From the NCBI GenBank assembly GCA_964564695.1, contig CAZMCC010000128.1, positions 1 through 8,602 on the forward strand: a stretch of DNA of 8,602 nt. Direction: 5' to 3'. Positions 6,586 through 8,602 of the stretch are shown here, in pieces. Every line of letters starts with the position of its first letter. The stretch's first letter is position 1. This DNA comes from CAZMCC01 sp964564695 (GTDB taxonomy: Bacteria > Planctomycetota > Phycisphaerae > Phycisphaerales > UBA1924). Below the pieces are notes generated by a model. That model saw nothing but the letters and a program-made list of their open reading frames with translations, was not told the origin of the DNA and did no database searches. The position numbers and the translations under genes are program-made.

Positions 6586-6897
6586 AACCTGCTCAAGGGA
6601 CTGTCGTCGCTGAGCGGGATCGCGCCGGTCGACGGCGGGTGCGAGGTGTGGCTGGGGTCGACGGGCGGCACGATCGCGCGGTGCTCGGGGCTGTTCGGTG
6701 ACCCGGGGGAGGCGGATTTCAACGGGGACGGGATCGTGAACTCGACGGACGTGATCGACTTCATCAACGCCTGGTTCGTGGACCAGGTGGAGGGGACGCT
6801 GGTCACGGACTGGGACGGGAACGGGATCGTGAACTCGACGGATGTGGGGGCGTTTATCAATGACTGGTTTGAGGATACGGGGAGTGTGTGTGGGTGA
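6541..6897 (+). pseudogene. 5'-truncated C-terminal tail with two dockerin-type calcium repeats
   Basis: The open frame runs back to 6400, but upstream of about 6541 it is antisense to the truncated minus-strand gene, so the real start is missing. The readable part contains APVDGGCEVWLGSTGG, which I do not recognise, followed by two EF-hand-like repeats: ADFNGDGIVNSTDVIDFINA and TDWDGNGIVNSTDVGAFIND. Each has the D-x-N/D-x-D/N-G-I-V-N-x-x-D loop of type I dockerins, and the protein ends in SVCG. Dockerin-like tails are common at the C-termini of large secreted planctomycete proteins. The catalytic or adhesive part that should precede it is gone. Codons have strongly G/C third positions, consistent with formerly functional coding sequence. 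Confidence 0.65.
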
Positions 6898-6912
6898 GAG
6901 GCGCTGAGCGAA

Positions 6913-7899
6913 CTATGCACCCATTCGAGGCATCGATACCGCCTCAGCCTCCAATTCAAACTTGAAGGGGTTCATTTTCACTCGCGAATAGCGGACATCG
7001 GGGTTTACGGCGAGCGCTAACGCGAATAGTTCCTTTGCACTTTCGTTGTCCGCGCGGCACCCCACGATGACATCGCTCAGAGCACGCCGCGCGAATTCAA
7101 CGTCGTCGTAGTCACCGAGCGTGCCGCCAGGGGCTACGCGAAACAGCCGCCACTCTCTTTCATAGTGCCAGCCGAAGTGCTTGGTGAGCGCACAGCGCGG
7201 ATCGGGCAGACGCTTGCGCTCGTCTAAGCCGTAGACGGCGGATCGAATCCAATCAGCGGTAGCGATTACTTCTGGCAGATCATCCGAATACTGCACCTTG
7301 CCCAGCCGCATCTGATAGCCGGCCTCAAGCAGGCTCGCGTCAAAGCCCAACACTACACCGCGGTGCTGCTCGGCATAGTGAGACCACATCAAGATACAGC
7401 GCTCGGTTGCACTGAAGCACAGCATCCGCATCCGTCGCCGAATGTCTAGTACGCCCCGGGCCACCCAATCCGCGTCAGTTCGAAACGTGTCGAGAATGTT
7501 GGAAACGAATGCCTCAATTGCGGATTCGCGATGATCGACGTGGACGGACTCCAGGTCGTCTCGCTCCACCTGAAAAAACAGTCTTTCGTCAGCCCCCGCG
7601 TCCCGCGGCCAAGTAGCAGGCTGCAAGAGGGCCTCGCGGATAACCTGGCGCGCGAACTCAAGCCCCTGTGGGGTTCTCACCGACCAATGCACGTCCCACT
7701 GCGAGTCAAAGGGGTCGTTGTATCGCAACGGTGATTGGAACCGCAGTTTTCCAGTTGACAAGATGGTTCGAGCGGTGGGACTGTCGTGTACTTGTACACC
7801 GTGCGCGGAGACCACATACTGTTGCCTGCATTGTTCGGAGGAGGCTGAGTGCTGGTGGGCATTCCCAATAGTAATGGCACAGTCAGAATGAGGTGCCAA
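6913..7899 (-). CDS. DUF2971 domain protein, probable N-terminal frameshift
   Basis: The open frame gives 328 residues with the DUF2971 landmarks: KLRFQSPLRYNDPFDSQ (51-67), MLCFSATERCILMWSHYAE (159-177), RGVVLGFD (180-187) and HYEREWRLFR (245-254). Function is unknown; no membrane segment is visible. The first 40 residues do not look like the family. The expected start, MWSPRTVYKYTTVP, lies in another minus frame beginning at ATG 7817 and would join PTARTILSTGKLRF if one C were added to the CCC run (minus strand) at 7777-7779. So the original gene probably ran 7817-6913 and now carries a 1-nt deletion, or the read has an error. Base and codon use are visibly less GC-biased than in all neighbours, suggesting transfer. 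It converges with the dockerin remnant, 15 bp between stops. Confidence 0.8.
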   Translation of the reverse strand: MAPHSDCAITIGNAHQHSASSEQCRQQYVVSAHGVQVHDSPTARTILSTGKLRFQSPLRYNDPFDSQWDVHWSVRTPQGLEFARQVIREALLQPATWPRDAGADERLFFQVERDDLESVHVDHRESAIEAFVSNILDTFRTDADWVARGVLDIRRRMRMLCFSATERCILMWSHYAEQHRGVVLGFDASLLEAGYQMRLGKVQYSDDLPEVIATADWIRSAVYGLDERKRLPDPRCALTKHFGWHYEREWRLFRVAPGGTLGDYDDVEFARRALSDVIVGCRADNESAKELFALALAVNPDVRYSRVKMNPFKFELEAEAVSMPRMGA

Positions 7900-7941
7900 C
7901 GCCTCCCTCTCGCTTGAGCGGCTGAACGCCGATCAAGCATT

Positions 7942-7968
7942 TCTTCCTCCGTGCCGCACGGAGGGAGA
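7942..7968 (-). terminator. Hairpin just downstream of the fabH-type gene
   Basis: TCTTCCTCCGTG (7942-7953) pairs with CACGGAGGGAGA (7957-7968): 12 pairs with one wobble and a CCG loop. It starts 3 bp past the minus-strand stop of the ketoacyl synthase gene. No T-run follows on the minus strand, so it is a probable but not classical intrinsic terminator; it may protect the transcript 3' end instead. Confidence 0.5.
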
Positions 7969-7971
7969 TAT

Positions 7972-8602
7972 TCAGAGCTGCCAGAGGCTTGAGCCCCAGG
8001 TGAGGCCGCCGCCGAAGGCGACGAAGAGGACCTTCATGCCGTCCTTGATGCGCCCGGCTTTGCGGAGTTCGTCGAGGCAGAGCGGGACGCTGGCGCCGAC
8101 GGTGTTGCCGACGCGGTCGATGTTGATGTAGAGCTTGTCTTCGGGGAGGCCGAAGCGCTCGCGTGCGGCGTCGAGGATGCGCTTGTTCGACTGGTGGCAG
8201 ACGAACATGTCGATGTCGGCGGCGGTGAGGCCGGCGGCGTCGAGGGTCTGCTGGATGACTTCGGGGAAGGTGCCGACGGCGAACTTGAAGACGGCCGAGC
8301 CGGCCATGAAGAGCTTCTGGAGCTTGTGGGTGGTGTCGTGGCCTTCGGGGAAGTCGGAGGGGTGCTCGGGGATGTAGATGTGCTTCCAGCCGCCGCCGTC
8401 GGCGTGCATGGTCTGGGCGAGGATGCCCTTGGAGGCGTCGTCGCAGGCGCGGAAAATAGCGGCGCCGGCGCCGTCGCCGAAGATGACGGAGGTGCCGCGA
8501 CCGGCGTCGCAGTAGTCCATGAACTTGGTGAGCGTGTCGGCGCCGATGACGGCGACGGTCTTGTAGCCGCCGCCCATGATGAGGTCGTGGGCGGCGTTGA
8601 GG
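7972..8602 (-). CDS. fabH: 3-oxoacyl-ACP synthase III (FabH/KAS III type), C-terminal part
   Basis: About 209 C-terminal residues of a thiolase-fold condensing enzyme; the 5' part lies beyond the right edge. KAS III joins acetyl-CoA (or another acyl-CoA) to malonyl-ACP to begin fatty-acid synthesis in the cytoplasm. Visible family motifs are VAVIGADTLT, the GDGAGAAIF glycine loop, the catalytic histidine in FVCHQSNKRI (codon 8194-8196; E. coli has HQAN), the catalytic asparagine in GNTVGASVPL (codon 8104-8106), and the C-terminal VLFVAFGGGLTWGSSLW. The active-site cysteine should lie upstream, outside the window, so activity cannot be confirmed. The end is normal for FabH. Close KAS III-like enzymes making other products (for example in secondary metabolism) are possible, but the motif set favours FabH. 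A 12-bp hairpin follows the stop. Confidence 0.93.
   Translation of the reverse strand, partial: LNAAHDLIMGGGYKTVAVIGADTLTKFMDYCDAGRGTSVIFGDGAGAAIFRACDDASKGILAQTMHADGGGWKHIYIPEHPSDFPEGHDTTHKLQKLFMAGSAVFKFAVGTFPEVIQQTLDAAGLTAADIDMFVCHQSNKRILDAARERFGLPEDKLYINIDRVGNTVGASVPLCLDELRKAGRIKDGMKVLFVAFGGGLTWGSSLWQL

Noticed and set aside
1..8602. CRISPR arrays, tRNA or rRNA genes, toxin-antitoxin or defence operons
   Set aside because: No regularly spaced repeats, cloverleaf-like sequences or rRNA segments were seen, and no gene set forms a recognisable defence system; DUF2971 alone is not enough.

Overview
The window is GC-rich bacterial DNA. Dense G/C third codon positions, poor Shine-Dalgarno sites at most genes, a dockerin-type protein tail, membrane-anchored proteins ending in a pseudopilin-G-like segment, and a palindromic repeat of a kind I recall from such genomes all suggest a planctomycete, perhaps of the Phycisphaerae. 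This placement is inference; no rRNA or other marker gene is present.

Layout from left to right. (1) Positions 1 to about 1245 hold an IS110-family transposase (89-1099, +). Its leader folds into a hairpin that covers its own ribosome binding site, and structured non-coding DNA follows the gene. IS110 elements are the bridge-RNA-guided recombinase family, so these flanks are the most interesting non-coding DNA here. (2) Positions 1373-4871 hold three genes on the minus strand, transcribed right to left: an unrecognised anchored protein (3408-4871), a fumarylacetoacetate-hydrolase-family enzyme (2654-3376) and an M29 aminopeptidase (1373-2521). A 104-bp double palindromic repeat lies between the last two. 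(3) A divergent intergenic region with a very strong G-quadruplex motif precedes an MgtC/SapB-DUF4010 membrane protein (4975-6243, +). (4) Positions 6244-6897 are a scar. A 5'-truncated minus-strand paralogue of the 3408-4871 protein meets, head to head, a 5'-truncated plus-strand dockerin tail. (5) A compositionally different DUF2971 gene (6913-7899, -) carries a probable 1-nt frameshift near its N-terminus. (6) The C-terminal two-thirds of a FabH-type ketoacyl-ACP synthase III (-) runs off the right edge, with a strong hairpin just after its stop.

The minus-strand trio may be one transcription unit, but the enzymes do not form an obvious pathway. There is no complete new multi-gene system that I can defend. 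The observations most worth checking are the IS110 flanking structures, the head-to-head gene scar, the DUF2971 frameshift, the repeat pair and the G-quadruplex promoter region.
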